Assembly (NCBI RefSeq): GCF_001444425.1
Contig: NZ_CP013189.1
Coordinates: forward strand, 372,001 to 436,000
DNA from: Pseudohongiella spirulinae
GTDB taxonomy: Bacteria > Pseudomonadota > Gammaproteobacteria > Pseudomonadales > Pseudohongiellaceae
Direction of reading: 5' to 3'
DNA: 64,000 bases
Numbering within the stretch: the first letter of the stretch is position 1; each line of letters starts with the position of its first letter. The notes under the pieces were generated by a model. The model did not search any database, was not told the DNA's origin, and worked only from the letters and a program-made list of their open reading frames with translations. Shown piece by piece: positions 63,950 through 64,000 of this stretch. A program made the translations under genes and the position numbers.

Positions 63950-64000
63950 TACGTACCTCACGATCTGATTGATACCTGTTGATATCGGCCAATGCTAGCC

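Overview
The window looks like chromosomal DNA of a gammaproteobacterium, probably a marine or aquatic relative of the Pseudomonas/Cellvibrio-type lineages; the species cannot be named from the sequence. The evidence is gene content and order. The blocks ruvX-yqgE-tonB-gshB-(pilG position), lptM-lysA-dapF-DUF484, argH next to hemC-hemD-hemX-hemY, and ubiD/rho/trxA/hemB all match arrangements known from Pseudomonas. EF-P with its beta-lysylation enzymes, PilT and a FimX-like protein fit the same group. Coding density is very high and no gene-free stretch exceeds 300 bases. I saw no rRNA, tRNA, CRISPR array or intact insertion sequence.

Layout. 1-5.0 kb: exported phosphoester hydrolases (calcineurin-like esterase cut by the window edge, Ca-dependent PI-PLC), an exported SRPBCC protein, a cupin, exonuclease III and a radical SAM protein. 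5.0-6.2 kb: a 66-bp near-perfect palindrome followed by a lone AAA/DUF4143 ATPase. 6.3-17.2 kb: parC, a FimX-like degenerate GGDEF/EAL protein, the epmB/efp/epmA EF-P modification cluster, a serine hydrolase, an orphan acyl carrier protein, a YggS-type PLP protein and pilT. 17.2-23.8 kb, reverse strand: signal peptidase, gcvT-gcvH-gcvP, and a bacterial voltage-gated sodium channel gene 8 bp behind gcvP, plus a DedA-type protein without a normal start codon. 23.9-33.2 kb: large helicase lhr (with an in-frame palindromic insertion), MipA/OmpV porin-like protein, a large exported metalloprotease coupled to a tiny lipoprotein, and an FAH-family hydrolase. 33.3-38.6 kb: ruvX, yqgE, tonB, gshB and, divergently, two overlapping genes with degenerate receiver domains where the Pil-Chp chemosensory operon normally lies. 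38.6-45.9 kb: an accessory glycosylation block (membrane protein, two GT2 enzymes, a phytanoyl-CoA dioxygenase-like enzyme, a 1349-residue multi-glycosyltransferase). 45.9-49.0 kb: DUF484, dapF, lysA, lptM. 49.1-51.7 kb: a LuxR-type regulator with a hybrid histidine kinase. 51.8-64 kb: argH, hemCDX and a truncated hemY, a 256-bp inverted-repeat element, ubiD, rho, trxA, hemB, a TVP38/FAD-oxidoreductase fusion and a FliL-like protein.

How the parts work together. Three separate loci concern type IV pili: the retraction ATPase PilT, a catalytically dead FimX-like c-di-GMP receptor, and the two-gene pseudo-receiver/FimL-like unit beside gshB. Heme synthesis is represented by hemB, hemC, hemD and hemX. 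HemY has lost nearly everything after its two membrane segments at exactly the point where a long inverted repeat begins. The points most worth checking are the paired degenerate receivers, the palindrome before the DUF4143 ATPase, the repeat-truncated hemY, the palindrome inserted in frame in lhr, the sodium channel in the gcv operon, and the glycosyltransferase block.
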